From contig CP091730.1 of NCBI GenBank assembly GCA_022009915.1, positions 434,001 to 498,000 of the forward strand: a DNA stretch of 64,000 nucleotides, in the 5' to 3' direction. Under the pieces are notes generated by a model. That model ran no database searches and was not told the origin of the DNA. It was given only the letters and a program-made list of their open reading frames with translations. The position numbers were made by a program, and so were the translations under genes. How positions within the stretch are numbered: position 1 is the stretch's first letter; every line of letters starts with the position of its first letter. Positions 1-10,092 of the stretch are shown here, in pieces. This DNA is from Alistipes putredinis. Lineage in GTDB: Bacteria; Bacteroidota; Bacteroidia; Bacteroidales; Rikenellaceae.

Positions 1-901
1 AATCGAAATGCAGACCGGACAGTCCAGCGGCCAAATCGCTCGTATCCATCCACGAGCTGCCGTCGGGTCCTATGTTCCTTGTGGAGGATTCGTCGCATGA
101 CCAGTGAGCCTTGGCCTGCATCCAGTTCTTTGCGGCAGGATTCACGGAACGGTTCCTCCTGTCGGTCCCCAAATACCCGGGCAGCCATCCAAAGCCGTGC
201 GCTCCGATGCTTATGGCGTAATGGGAGGCCGGTGCTTCCTGTTCGATATCGTTCATCACCTTTGCGATTACCAGCGGGTCGGTACAATTCACCGTGCCGT
301 AATCCTTGATTTCAATACATACACCGGCACGCTTTTCATAGTCGTATTCGAGTTCCGAGAGAGTAGAACCGGAGCCCGTATCGGAAAACACCAATATACG
401 GCCGTCGCTTCCCAGAACTCCTTTCGACACGGCCTCCAATGCCTGTTTGACATTACCGGAAAGGTAACCGGAAAGATTGTTGTTGCCTATCATATACATC
501 ACAAGCACATTTTCGACCTTGGCCGAAATACCCCGCTGACTCACCGGAATCTTCACAGTGACGGCTCCCCCAGTAATGTATAATGTGGTATGACGCGAAT
601 AGTTTTTAGTATTTTCGGTCAAAATCACGCTAATTTGCCGTGTTCGGCCGTCTCCGGCGCCTTTTTCCAACGATACGCTGCACCAATCCGTCATACCTGA
701 AACGCTCCAATCGACATTAGAGGTCACAGTTCCATCGAAAGACTGGGCTTCGCACTTCGAATATATGAACTGTATATCCGTATGCAAATAGTCCGACCTC
801 TCCTCTTCGGGCTTGGAACATCCCGACAATACGGTCACGGCTACTATGACGAAAGAAAGGAAACTTATTCGTTTTATTTCTGATAGACGAAATGATAACA
901 T
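1..901 (-). CDS. BACON-domain clostripain-family (C11) cysteine peptidase lipoprotein, 3' end cut by window edge
   Basis: The frame is open from an ATG at 901 to the window edge, about 300 residues. The N-terminus is a lipoprotein signal with lipobox VLSGC (Cys28), so the protein should be exported and lipidated. Residues about 35-115 look like a BACON beta-sandwich. From about 120 the sequence matches clostripain-like peptidases (MYMIGNNNLSGYL, then LVFSDTG). The expected catalytic His is His235 in SIGAHGFGWLPG. The catalytic Cys, which follows in the family, would lie just past the window edge. A second ATG at 908 is in the wrong frame for the lipobox. It lies 28 bases downstream of the DUF4919 gene. 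Family assignment is firm; substrate is unknown. Confidence 0.82.
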   Translation of the reverse strand, partial: MLSFRLSEIKRISFLSFVIVAVTVLSGCSKPEEERSDYLHTDIQFIYSKCEAQSFDGTVTSNVDWSVSGMTDWCSVSLEKGAGDGRTRQISVILTENTKNYSRHTTLYITGGAVTVKIPVSQRGISAKVENVLVMYMIGNNNLSGYLSGNVKQALEAVSKGVLGSDGRILVFSDTGSGSTLSELEYDYEKRAGVCIEIKDYGTVNCTDPLVIAKVMNDIEQEAPASHYAISIGAHGFGWLPGYLGTDRRNRSVNPAAKNWMQAKAHWSCDESSTRNIGPDGSSWMDTSDLAAGLSGLHFD

Positions 902-928
902 AGTTCATCGATTGGGGTAAAATATCCT

Positions 929-1657
929 CTACAACGGGAATCCGTTGATCTGCCAACGGCTCGGTTTCTTTTCGGGCGTCAGCTCGGGAGCCTTGCGGTA
1001 CATGCGGCCGAAATCGAAATAGTAGCCCCTTCACGTTGCCGTCCTTCTCCCTCAACCGGATATATTCCACCGAACGGGTCCTCACCTCGCGGCTCTGAAT
1101 ATAGAGCCCGCGTGCGGCAAGAACATCGTTGGCGTGTTCCGTGCGCAGGACATGCTTCGGGTCGCTCTCTTTCAGACCGCTGCCCGAGCTTTTCGATTGT
1201 GCGGATTATCTTGGCGAAACGGTCGGCGTTCACACGCGCCTGCACGGTGTCGCCGAGTGCCTCGTAGGCATACGTCATGAAATTTATGTTCTTGGGGCTG
1301 AACGGGTCCACGGCCATTATCTCGCGGGCCGCATCCACGATGCTTTGAGCCTGCTCGGAAGTTGGCGTATCCTGCTGCACGGCAGCCAGAATTTCCAGAA
1401 TACGGTCCGAGGACGGAGTTACTTCCAGCGGCCGGTAATTGGGGTCGTAGGCGTAACCGTAATACAGGTAATGATAATCGTCGTCGGTAAGCGTGGTGTC
1501 GCCGCCCATGTAGCGCATCCTGAGCGACGGATAATACTGTGGCGAGGAGGAGTCGAGTATTCGCGAAAAGAATATCGTTCTCGTCCGGCACCTTGGCAGA
1601 CAATGGAAGCCGGAAAACCGCCAGCATAAAAAATACGGCAAGTACGAAACGTTTCAT
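929..1657 (-). CDS. DUF4919 family secreted protein (three apparent frameshifts)
   Basis: A signal peptide (MKRFVLAVFFMLAVFRLPLSA) is followed by a region typical of DUF4919: YPSLRMRYMGGDTTLTDDDY then YHYLYYGYAYD. The C-terminal part continues through VRTRSVEYIRLREKDGNVKG and ends in RWQINGFPL. To read this as one protein of about 240 residues, one extra base must be removed near 1557-1561, near 1183-1192 and in the CCCC run at 1026-1029. DUF4919 proteins are Bacteroidetes proteins of unknown function, probably periplasmic. A promoter of the Bacteroidetes type lies at 1694-1725. The frameshifts fit the window-wide extra-base pattern rather than real decay. Confidence 0.75.
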
Positions 1658-1693
1658 CACTTCAATGTATTCGCGTGCAAAACATGCAATGTA

Positions 1694-1725
1694 CAAAATT
1701 AACAAAAAATTGGCTATTCGCCAAA
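1694..1725 (-). promoter_or_regulatory. Bacteroidetes-type promoter for the DUF4919 gene
   Basis: On the minus strand TTTG (1725-1722) is followed after 20 bases by TAATTTTG (1701-1694), matching the TTTG-N19-21-TAnnTTTG consensus. The start codon at 1657 is about 37 bases downstream. Confidence 0.6.
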
Positions 1726-1768
1726 AAAACGGCGAGCGGTCTTTACATTTTCAAAGAATCGCACCTGC

Positions 1769-2653
1769 CTACAAATGCTTCTCCTTTATCACGTGCGAGA
1801 GTTGTCCGTACAGCAGCTCGCTGCCGAAAACCAACGGTAAACGCAGATGCGGCTCTATCATTCCCTTAACGGCAAGAGCCGTCTTGACGCCGGTCGGGTT
1901 ACCCTCGCGGAACAGCAATGAAATCGCCCTTTCCATATCGGCGAACATGCGCGAGGCCGAGGCCGTGTCGCCGTCCAGAGCCTTGTGTATCATCCGGCAG
2001 AACTCGACGGTAAATACGTTGGCCGCAACCGATATGACGCCGACACCGCCCATCTCGATTACTGGAAGTGCGAGCGAATCGTCTCCGGATATGACCCTGA
2101 ATCCGGCGGGGGCGCCGTCGATGACGGCCTTAATCTGCTCCATTTTGCCGCTGGCCTCCTTTATGGCCACGATATTGGGACAGTCGTAGGCAAGCGACAC
2201 GGCAGTAGCGGCTTCGATATTTACGCTGGTGCGTCCCGGAACGTTGTAAAGCACCACAGGCAGCGGAGAGGCTTCGGCAACGGCCTTATAATGGAGGTAC
2301 AATCCGCGCTGCGAGGGCTTGTTGTAATAGGGAGCAACGCTCAGAACCGCACTGAAACCTGCGGTGTCGGCCGTCTGCAAGTCGTGCACGACCGATGCCG
2401 TACAGTTGCCTCCTATTCCGATTATCATGGGTTTGCGGCCGGCATTGGCAGAACGTATGCAGGCTGCCACATCGGCCTTTTCGCCTGCGGACAGAGCAGG
2501 AGTTTCGGCAGTGGTCCCCAAAGCTACCAAATAATCCGCACCGCCTTCGATTACGCTGTCCACCAAACGCTCCAAAGCTGCGAAATCAATCCCGCCGTCA
2601 CCTCCGAACGGAGTAACCAATGCGACGCCTACGCCCGAAAAATCGAAATCCAT
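1769..2653 (-). CDS. dapA: 4-hydroxy-tetrahydrodipicolinate synthase
   Basis: DapA condenses pyruvate with aspartate semialdehyde in the first committed step of lysine and meso-diaminopimelate synthesis. The frame is intact at 294 residues, the normal family length. Visible family motifs are LGTTAETPALS (residues 45-55), YNVPGRTSVN with the catalytic Tyr136 and Arg141, and IVAIKEAS with the Schiff-base Lys165. The start is supported by a strong AGGAGGAG ribosome-binding site about 7 bases upstream, unusual for this phylum, and by a promoter at 2682-2710. It lies 57 bases downstream of ligA on the same strand but appears to have its own promoter. Confidence 0.95.
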   Translation of the reverse strand: MDFDFSGVGVALVTPFGGDGGIDFAALERLVDSVIEGGADYLVALGTTAETPALSAGEKADVAACIRSANAGRKPMIIGIGGNCTASVVHDLQTADTAGFSAVLSVAPYYNKPSQRGLYLHYKAVAEASPLPVVLYNVPGRTSVNIEAATAVSLAYDCPNIVAIKEASGKMEQIKAVIDGAPAGFRVISGDDSLALPVIEMGGVGVISVAANVFTVEFCRMIHKALDGDTASASRMFADMERAISLLFREGNPTGVKTALAVKGMIEPHLRLPLVFGSELLYGQLSHVIKEKHL

Positions 2654-2681
2654 ACACTCTCCTCCTGATTTTTACATAGTA

Positions 2682-2710
2682 CAAATTTAAGGTTTTTAAT
2701 CAAATTCCAA
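2682..2710 (-). promoter_or_regulatory. Putative dapA promoter
   Basis: Minus-strand TTG (2710-2708), 18 bases, then TAAATTTG (2689-2682), in the ligA-dapA gap. The strong ribosome-binding site AGGAGGAG follows at about 2667-2660. Confidence 0.5.
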
Positions 2711-4787
2711 TCAAAAAAGACTACCCTGTTTCGGTTTATTTTCGTTTTTTTGACATAAAGTTAAATCTTCCACAACATCGGGTTCTTTCCGGTCCTCGGT
2801 TCCGCCAGCCGTCATATCCATCAAATCCTGCTCGGAAATAATCCTTATGCCGAGTTTGCCGGCCTTGCTCAGTTTCGCCGGTCCGATTTTGTTTCCCGCC
2901 ACAAGGAAATCGACATTCGACGACACGGCAGCAAGGTTGCGGCCTCCGTGACGCTCGATGTACTCCTTGATTCCGTCGCGGCTGAAATGTTCGAACGTAC
3001 CCGACACCACGATGTTCAACCCCGACAGCGTCTCCGAATCCAGACGGCGGCTCTCGGCCTCGAACTTCAAGCCCGCCGCACGCAGCCGCTCCACGATACG
3101 GCGATTGTCCGAATCGGCGAAATATTCGATTATCGCCTCGGCCACTTTGGGGCCGACCTCTTCGGCCTCGGCGAGCTGCTCGGCGGAAGCGTTCATCACG
3201 GCGTCCATCGACCCCATACTCGCCGCGATGTATTTGGCGGTGGTTTCGCCCACGAACCGTATTCCCAAAGCGAAGAGCACCCTGTAAAAAGGCACTTGCA
3301 GCGAAGCGCGGACTCCTGCGACGATATTCTCGGCGGACTTGTCGCCGAGCCGCGGCAAAAGAGCCAAATCGGAGGCCTTCAAGTCGTACAAATCGGCTAC
3401 GTCGTGCACGAGCCCCTGCTGCCACAGCATGCCGAGCGTCTCCGCTCCCAGAGACTCGATGTCCATAGCCTTGCGCGAGACGAAATGTTCGATACGCCCC
3501 ACGATTTGCGGCGGGCAGTGGCTCTGGTTCGGGCAATAATGCTTCGCCTCGCCCTCATAGCGCACCAGTTCGGCACCGCACTGCGGACAATATTTTATGA
3601 ATTCGAACGGTACGGAGCCTTCACGCCGCTGCGACAGGTCCACGCCGGTTATTTTGGGAATTATCTCTCCGCCCTTCTCGACGTAGACCATATCCCCGAC
3701 GCGCACATCCAAAAGCGCTATCTGCTCGGCGTTGTGCAGCGACGCGCGTTTGACGGTCGTTCCGGCCAGATGCACCGGCGACAGATTGGCCACGGGCGTT
3801 ACCGCTCCCGTGCGGCCGACCTGAAAATCGACGCTCAAAAGCTCGGTCAGCGCCTGCTCGGCCTTGAACTTGTATGCCACCGCCCAGCGCGGCGACTTGG
3901 CCGTCATGCCCAAACGGCGTTGCAGGGCGTATTCATTGACCTTCACCACCACACCGTCCGTCGCATAGGGCAAATCGCGGCGCAGTGTATCGACGCTGCG
4001 GATATAATCGTACACCTGCTCGGGCGAAGAGCAGATGCGCATATGTTCGGAAATCTTGAAACCCCAGCCCTTGGCCGCCTGCAAACTGTCCCAGTGCGAA
4101 GCATACGGCAGATTTTTCGGCCACGAGAAAATACAGGAAACAGTCCAACCCGCGCGAGGCCGTCACGGCGGAACTCTGCTGTTTGAGACTTCCGGCCGCC
4201 GCGTTGCGCGGATTGGCGAAAAGCGGCTCGCCGGCGGCCTCGCGTTCGCGGTTGAGCCTTTCGAACGAAGCATACGGCATCAGTATCTCGCCGCGAATCT
4301 CGAAAAAATCGGGATAGCCGCTGCCCTGCAATTCGAGCGGAATGCTGCGTATAGTACGGATGTTGTCAGTCACATCGTCGCCCGACACTCCGTCGCCCCG
4401 CGTAACGGCCCTCAACAGACGGCCGTTCTGATAGGTGAGCGATATGGCGGTGCCGTCGAATTTCAGTTCGCAGACATAATCGGTCCGGCCGGCATCGCGC
4501 CTGACCCGCTCGAAAAATTCGTCCAGTTCACCCAGAGAGTAGGTATTGGACAGGGACTGCATCGGGAACCGGTGCACGACGCTCTTAAACTCGCGCGTCA
4601 AGTCGCTGCCCACGCGGACAGTCGGCGAATTGGGGTCCGCATATTGCGGATACTGCCGCTCCAAATCCTGCAACTCGCGCATCATGGTGTCGAACTCGTA
4701 ATCGCTGATTTCCGGCGAGTTCTCGACATAGTACTTATGATTGTGATAGTTCAGTTCGGCTCTGAGTTCCTGTATTCTCCGCTGCAT
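2711..4787 (-). CDS. ligA: NAD-dependent DNA ligase LigA (one apparent frameshift)
   Basis: LigA seals nicks between Okazaki fragments using NAD. Starting at 4787, the adenylation domain carries the KxDG motif CELKFDG with the active-site Lys at about residue 109. A conserved Cys4-type zinc site (CPQCGAEL ... HYCPNQSHCP), helix-hairpin-helix repeats and a C-terminal BRCT domain (LNIVVSGTFEHFSRDGI) follow, giving about 691 residues, the expected size. The frame breaks once, in the TTTTT run at 4113-4117. Removing one T restores NLPYASHWDSLQAAKGWGF. As an essential gene it is very unlikely to be truly disrupted. A promoter is visible at 4828-4859. Confidence 0.93.
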
Positions 4788-4827
4788 GGCTTGACAAAAT
4801 GAAGGTCAATTCCTGAAATGTTTGTGG

Positions 4828-4859
4828 TAAAGGTACTGATTTTGCACGGTTCCGACAAA
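4828..4859 (-). promoter_or_regulatory. Putative ligA promoter
   Basis: Minus-strand TTTG (4859-4856), 20 bases, TACCTTTA (4835-4828), one mismatch from TAnnTTTG. It forms a divergent promoter region with the one at 4917-4947. Confidence 0.45.
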
Positions 4860-4916
4860 AGAATACACGCAAAAACCGAAGAGAAAATCACCGGCCGCAA
4901 TTTTTTTGGCTGAATG

Positions 4917-4947
4917 TTTGCGAATTGTAAATTCCTGCGTATAATTG
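4917..4947 (+). promoter_or_regulatory. Putative promoter of the small acidic protein
   Basis: TTTG (4917-4920), 19 bases, TATAATTG (4940-4947), one mismatch from the Bacteroidetes -7 consensus. The start codon is at 4969. Confidence 0.45.
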
Positions 4948-4968
4948 CAGAAATTTTTGACACGGATT

Positions 4969-5299
4969 ATGACTAAAACGACAGAAAATAAGACCAAGAA
5001 AAGGCTGATTATCAGCTACCACAACCTTTCGGAAGAGTTGCAGGAGAAATTGAGACAGCAATATCCCAACGGCTACACCGAATCCATGATACGCATCGAC
5101 AAGGGACAGGGCAATTTCTTTTTACGCGGTGGTTTTGGAGACCGAGGACATAAATTATCTGGTAAAGGTGGACGTAAAAATCGACGACATAGAGGACGAG
5201 GATGAAAAGGACTATTTCGACGATCCGGAGATAGGCGGCGCGGACGAAATAATGGATACGGCGGACGAAGAGCAGAGCGAAGAGCTCGAAAACGTCTGA
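4969..5299 (+). CDS. Conserved small acidic protein of unknown function (one apparent frameshift)
   Basis: The protein begins MTKTTENKTKKRLIISYHNL and after the repaired frame continues YAVVLETEDINYLVKVDVKI. It ends in a very acidic tail rich in Asp and Glu, about 109 residues in all. The frame breaks in the TTTTT run at 5119-5123; removing one T restores it. I recognise the sequence as a type widespread in Bacteroidales but without assigned function. There is no signal peptide or membrane segment, so it is probably cytosolic. It has its own promoter upstream and a terminator at 5331-5359, so it is probably monocistronic. Confidence 0.7.
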
Positions 5300-5330
5300 C
5301 TTCCACAAGCGAGCGGCATACAAATCCTAC

Positions 5331-5359
5331 ACCGGCAGAAGAAATTTCGCCGGTTTTTT
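5331..5359 (+). terminator. Rho-independent terminator
   Basis: ACCGGC (5331-5336) pairs with GCCGGT (5349-5354), followed by a run of T. It follows the small acidic protein gene. Confidence 0.7.
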
Positions 5360-5452
5360 CATTGAATGCCGCAATCCGGCGCGATTCGACATTATCGGGT
5401 CGTATTTTAGGCATCGCCCAAGATACTCCGCCTCGGCAAAATTCGAATGGAA

Positions 5453-5485
5453 TTTGCTTTTGCGCTCGGCTTATTGTTATCTTTG
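5453..5485 (+). promoter_or_regulatory. Promoter of the N-acyltransferase gene
   Basis: TTTG (5453-5456), 21 bases, TATCTTTG (5478-5485): an exact match to the Bacteroidetes housekeeping promoter. It implies a 5' leader of about 95 bases before the ATG at 5588. Confidence 0.65.
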
Positions 5486-5587
5486 CCGTGAAAAATTAAC
5501 ATTCCGGACATGCCGGGCGGCGCCCAAAAGACACGGAGCCCGCAAATTGCCGGATATTCGGAACAACTATAAAACTTACACTTTCCC

Positions 5588-6511
5588 ATGAAACCGATCA
5601 TACCGCCAATCTCCAAACAGGCACTCGAAAAAGAGCTTTCAGAAGACAAAGCTGCTGCGCAAAAACCGGCAAGGCGGACAACTCCATATATGTAGTGACG
5701 GCCGCGGATTCCCCCGACGTGATGCGGGAGATAGGACGCCTGCGCGAACTGGCGTTCAGGCAGGCAGGCGGCGGCACCGGCGACCCGTATGACATAGACG
5801 AGGACGACATTGCCGAAAAACGGATACAAGCAGCTGATTGTCTGGGATTCGGCCGAAAAGGAAATAGTCGGCGGATACAGATACATAGTGTGCGACTCCG
5901 AGCATCCGGAACATCTGTCCACGGAGCATTACTTCACTTTCAGCGACCTGTTCCGCAAAAAATATCTGCCGCACACAATCGAACTGGGGCGTTCGTTCAT
6001 TCAGCCCGCCTACCAGAACACGCACAAAAATCCCAAAAGCATATTCGCATTGGACAATCTCTGGGACGGATTAGGAGCGCTCATAGTCAAACACCCCAAG
6101 GCCAAATACTTCTTCGGCAAGGTTACCATGTACGGCAACTACGACCGCAGGGCCAAGAACATCCTGCTCTACTTCCTGCGCCATTACTGTCCCGACGAGG
6201 AAAACCTCATCGCCGCGAAAAAACCGGCATCGTTCGATGCGGACACGGCCGGCCTGAGCGAGATTTTCACCGGTTCGGATTTCGGCGAAAACTACAAGAT
6301 ACTGTGCCAGACAATCCGCGCACTGGGAGAAAACGTTCCGCCGCTCATAAATTCCTATCTCGGTCTGTCGCCCACGATGAAGGTATTCGACACGGCGCTC
6401 AATCCGGATTTCGGAGACGTGGAGGAGACCGGCATACTGGTGACGATAAAGGACATCTATCCGTCCAAGACCGAACGCCACACCAAATGGAACGAAGTCG
6501 AACTTGCCTGA
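5588..6511 (+). CDS. GNAT-superfamily N-acyltransferase, GlsB/OlsB-like (three apparent frameshifts)
   Basis: The reconstructed protein is about 306 residues. It carries VMREIGRLRELAFRQAGGGT near residue 45, a segment typical of the hemolysin-like N-acyltransferases that make the lyso form of ornithine or glycine lipids (OlsB, GlsB). IVWDSAEKEIVGGYRY and LGRSFIQPAYQ, the latter an acyl-CoA/ACP binding segment of the fold, follow. Frame breaks lie in A runs near 5650, 5661-5666 and 5815-5819, each repaired by removing one A. In Bacteroides the N-acyltransferase GlsB is linked to an O-acyltransferase GlsA. No such partner is in this window, so the lipid made is inferred. Promoter at 5453-5485. 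Confidence 0.7.
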
Positions 6512-6534
6512 AAACCCCTTCAAACAAATAAACG

Positions 6535-7872
6535 ATGAATCTGAAAACCATAACATTATCTACAATAACGCTATTGGGCGCTTTTTGCGTATGGTCTCAA
6601 CCGGCGGCGAAAATCGAAATACCTTTCAGCGGCAATGCCTACGTAACCGGAGCCAAAGGCTCGGTAGATGCGCAGGCTCCAAAAAAATCATCTCGACCCG
6701 CAGCGGCAGAATAGTTTCGTGGGACGACAAGAGCACCGTGCTGAGCCTCTATTTCAAGGTCGGTGCAGCCGGCGGATTCGACCTTTCAGTCAATGCCTCG
6801 GCTCCGAGCGCGGAGGACAGCTCCGAACTGCTGTTCACACTCGGCAGCCAAAAACATAAGGTAACGATAAGCGGACCCGAAAAATCGTATCCGGTAGGCA
6901 GGTTCGAAATCGAGCACCCCGGGTATGTCAGAATAGACATACGCGGTCTCAAAACGCACCGGCCGGCAGTTCGGCGACATCTCCGGTTTCACGGCCGAAG
7001 GCGAAGCCGTGAGCGGCGAGAACCACTACATACCCTACGACAAATTAGAAGACTGCTACTGGTACCGCCGCGGTCCGTCCGTGCACATGGGCTACACACT
7101 GCCCGAAAAAGAGGACATAGAGTATTTTTACAGCGAAGTGACGGTTCCCAAAGGCCGCGACGTGAACGGCACATACTTCATGCTTACTGGTTTTCGCGAG
7201 GGCTACATGGGCATTCAGTCGGCCGTTACCGACGAGGGCGAAAAACGCCGCACTGTGCTCTTCTCCGTATGGAGTCCGTTCACCACCGACAACCCCAACG
7301 AGATTCCCGACTCGCTGCACGTGAAAGTACTTGCCAAAGGCAACGGCGTAACGGCTCAGAACTTCGGCAACGAAGGCTCGGGCAAGCAGAGTTTCATGCA
7401 GTATCCGTGGAAGACCGGCAAAACGTACAAGACATTGGTGCAGGTACGGCCCGACGGCAAAGGCAACACCGTCTACACCGGATATTTCTGCAACGAAAAA
7501 GGAGAATGGATGCTGCTGGCACGTTTTCTCAGGCCCAGAACCGACACCTATTACAAAGGTGCGCACTCGTTCTTGGAGTGCTTCAAGCCCGAAACCAGCA
7601 CACGCACACGCAGCGTGGAGTTCAAGAACCAGTGGGCATGCGACAAAAACGGCGTATGGCATGAAATCACCGATGCGACGTTCACCTGCGACGGCACCGG
7701 TCTGTCGGGCGTAAGGACCGACATGTACGGAGATGAGAACAACGGGGCTTTCATGCTTCAAAACTGCGGGTTCTTCGACCAGACCACCCGCTACCGCAGT
7801 TCTTTCACACGCCCCGCAACCGGCTCTGCCCCCGAAATAGACTTCGAGGCACTCGAAGCGCTGGCTCGGTAA
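6535..7872 (+). CDS. DUF3472 protein with N-terminal DUF5077 domain, secreted (two apparent frameshifts)
   Basis: A signal peptide (MNLKTITLSTITLLGAFCVW) precedes a beta-rich DUF5077-like region with FSGNAYVTGAKGSVDAQ. The larger DUF3472 domain follows and includes EDCYWYRRGPSVHMGYTLPE, YSEVTVP and QSFMQYPWKTGKTYK. These proteins are thought to act in the periplasm or at the surface, possibly on glycans; no catalytic residues are established. The frame breaks in the A7 run at about 6681-6687 (two extra A, or one missing) and near 6957-6968. The start lies 23 bases after the acyltransferase gene, so the two are probably co-transcribed. A strong terminator follows at 7902-7944. Confidence 0.75.
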
Positions 7873-7901
7873 TCCGCACGCCGACCGACAACAAACGTAT
7901 C

Positions 7902-7944
7902 GAAAGCCCGCCTGTTCATAAAAGCGATGGGCGGGCTTTCTTTG
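7902..7944. terminator. Rho-independent terminator
   Basis: GAAAGCCCGCC (7902-7912) pairs perfectly with GGCGGGCTTTC (7930-7940), followed by T residues. It ends the acyltransferase-DUF3472 unit. Confidence 0.8.
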
Positions 7945-8169
7945 ATACGGTTTTTCGACATGGCCCCCTTTATGCAGGCGGAGTTTCCGAATTCCGGCCG
8001 CATGCGGTTTCCCCTGCATTTCCGGGCCTCGTAAATTTTGGCAGGATTCGCAAAATAGGCGCACGACCGTTTTTGCGGTATGCAAATTTCATCAACGACA
8101 AACCCGCAGGCGGAATCTGGCATATACAGAACCGATTCCTCCAACGGGTATGATTTACAAACAAAAACA
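7945..8169. other. Intergenic region, no recognisable gene
   Basis: With the terminator before it, this forms a gap of about 300 bases between the DUF3472 gene and the methyltransferase. I see no tRNA, riboswitch, good promoter match or conserved open frame in it. Confidence 0.5.
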
Positions 8170-8964
8170 ATGGAAAAGAAAGATTTGAACGATAAAAAGA
8201 AAACGCGGTAATCGATGATTTCGATTTCTCGCTGATAGCCGACTTCTTTAAGAGAGTTGAGCGGCAGGGACCCGGAGGCGAGCACGAGACAAGGCTTGCC
8301 GCAAGCCTGATTCCGGATTTCAGGCGGAAGATACGTATTGCAGACATAGGCTGCGGACTGGGAAGCCAGACGATGGTGCTTGCCGAAGAGTACGATGCCG
8401 ACATAGATGCCGTCGATTTGCTGCCCGAGATGACGGAAGGCCTACGCAAACGAATCGAAGAAAAGGGATTGGGCGGCCGCATCCGTACAGTTCGGGCTTC
8501 GATGGACGCTCTTCCTTTCCCCGAGGAATCGTACGATTTGATTTGGGCAGAAGGGTCCGTCTTCGTCATGGGATACGAGAGGGGCTTGCAGTACTGGCAT
8601 CGGTTCTTGAAGCCCGGCGGATACGTTGCCGTGACGGAATGCTCATGGCTCGGCAGCAAACGCCCTGCGAATATGGGTTGGATTGAGGACAACCTTCCCG
8701 AAATAGACAGCTTCGAGCATAAGATTGCACAGATGACAGGAGCCGGATACGAACCTTACGCACATTTCATTCTTCCCTGAAACCTGCTGGACGAAGAATT
8801 ATTACGAACCGATGCAGCCGGCGATGGACACCTTCCTGAAAGAACATGCGAACAACACGTCGGCACAGGCATTCATCGACCGCATGAAAGAGGAAATCGC
8901 TTACTACGAAGAGAACAAGGATTGCTTCGGCTATGTGTTCTATATCGGAAGAAAAGTTCGGTAA
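8170..8964 (+). CDS. Class I SAM-dependent methyltransferase (two apparent frameshifts)
   Basis: Motif I of the Rossmann-fold methyltransferases is clear (IADIGCGLGSQTM), followed by the acidic end of beta-2 (DIDAVDLLPEM) and a motif IV-like LIWAEGSVFVMGY. The protein ends FGYVFYIGRKVR, giving about 264 residues. The family resembles small UbiE-like enzymes common in gut Bacteroidetes; the substrate is not evident. Frames are restored by removing extra bases in the A-rich stretch near 8191-8203 and in CCC at 8777-8779. A terminator follows at 8996-9033. Probably cytosolic and monocistronic. Confidence 0.75.
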
Positions 8965-8995
8965 GCACGTGAAATACCCCGAACCGTAATTGCAA

Positions 8996-9033
8996 GAACA
9001 GCGGAACCGACAATCGATTCCGCTGTTCTTATT
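8996..9033. terminator. Rho-independent terminator between convergent genes
   Basis: GAACAGCGGAA (8996-9006) pairs with TTCCGCTGTTC (9018-9028). It lies between the methyltransferase (plus) and the coiled-coil membrane protein (minus) and could serve both. Confidence 0.75.
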
Positions 9034-9048
9034 ATATACAGGATTGCC

Positions 9049-9977
9049 CTATCTTAAAATCGTTTTGAGCGAGCCTATCATATTGCCGTCCATGTAGACC
9101 TCAACGCGATACTCTCCGCCGGTTATACCCTCGCCGTTATAGAACACGCCCACGGCAAGGTCCTGATTCTGATAATCGACGTCTCGGGTGGCCGAATAGA
9201 TAATCTTGTCGCCCTCGTAGTTAAAGGAGGCCGACTGCGCATTGGCCATCACATAGCCGTCAGGCGAAGTGATGCGGACATACACGGGACGCTCGCCCGG
9301 CTCGGTCAGCTCGTTGGCGGCAAGAGTGAAATCGACCCTAAGACGCGCGGCACGCGAAGCGCGGGTAACCTCCTTGTCGTTGGCAGAAAGGGGCACCAGA
9401 CGTATGTCGCGGGCATGCACGACGGCTCCTATCCGGACCTTGGTACCGAGTTCCTCGGCCTTCTCTTCGGCGACCTCGGCACGCAGCTTGTGAGACTCCA
9501 CCTCTTTTTTATAGGTGCGATTTTCGCTGATGAGCTTTCGGTTCAACGTGTTGAGCGAATCTATCTGATGAACGTAATTCTGCATCACCTTCCGCATTCC
9601 GGCGAGCCTGGTTTTTCGTAACGGCGAATCTTGGCATAGCTCAGGCGGCGTTCGTTCTGCAACTGCTCGATGAGCGAATCCACGCGGCCGCGCTCCACTC
9701 CGAGATTGTAGGAAATCGAATCGTTTTCCGTCTTCAAATTGGCGAAATCGCTGCGCACGGCCGTAAGCCGGCTGGTAAGGGTGTCGCGCTCGATAGCGAA
9801 CTCCTTCTTAATCTGGCTGACCTGACGGAAGTATATCGCCGACAGGCCTCCGAGTACGACGACCAGTAAAACGATTACTATCTTGTAGCCTTTCAGAGTC
9901 TTGGAACCGCGCTCGTCGTATTCCTCGTCGTAAAAATCGTCCTCGTATCCGTTATTCTTGTCCTGATAATCTTTCAT
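9049..9977 (-). CDS. Conserved coiled-coil inner-membrane protein of unknown function (one apparent frameshift)
   Basis: The N-terminus is a highly acidic cytosolic stretch (DDFYDEEYDERGS). One membrane segment (IVIVLLVVVLGGLSAIYF) follows, then a long coiled coil containing NSISYNLGVERGR-type heptads and HQIDSLNTLNRKL. A C-terminal beta-rich domain includes RASRAARLRVDFTLAANEL and VYVRITSPDGYVM. The layout suggests a bitopic protein with a large periplasmic part. I recall Bacteroides homologues sometimes annotated as chromosome partitioning proteins, which nothing here supports. A frameshift near 9612-9620 joins the halves. Upstream, TATATTTG (10021-10014) is a likely -7 element. Function unknown. 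Confidence 0.65.
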
Positions 9978-10092
9978 AATTTCAATAAATTCTGTCCGAT
10001 TTGAATACGTATGCAAATATAATGAATTTTTTTCGAAAAAAACGCTACTTTTTGCCTCACTGTTGATTTTTAATTACCCTTTGAATACAAGA

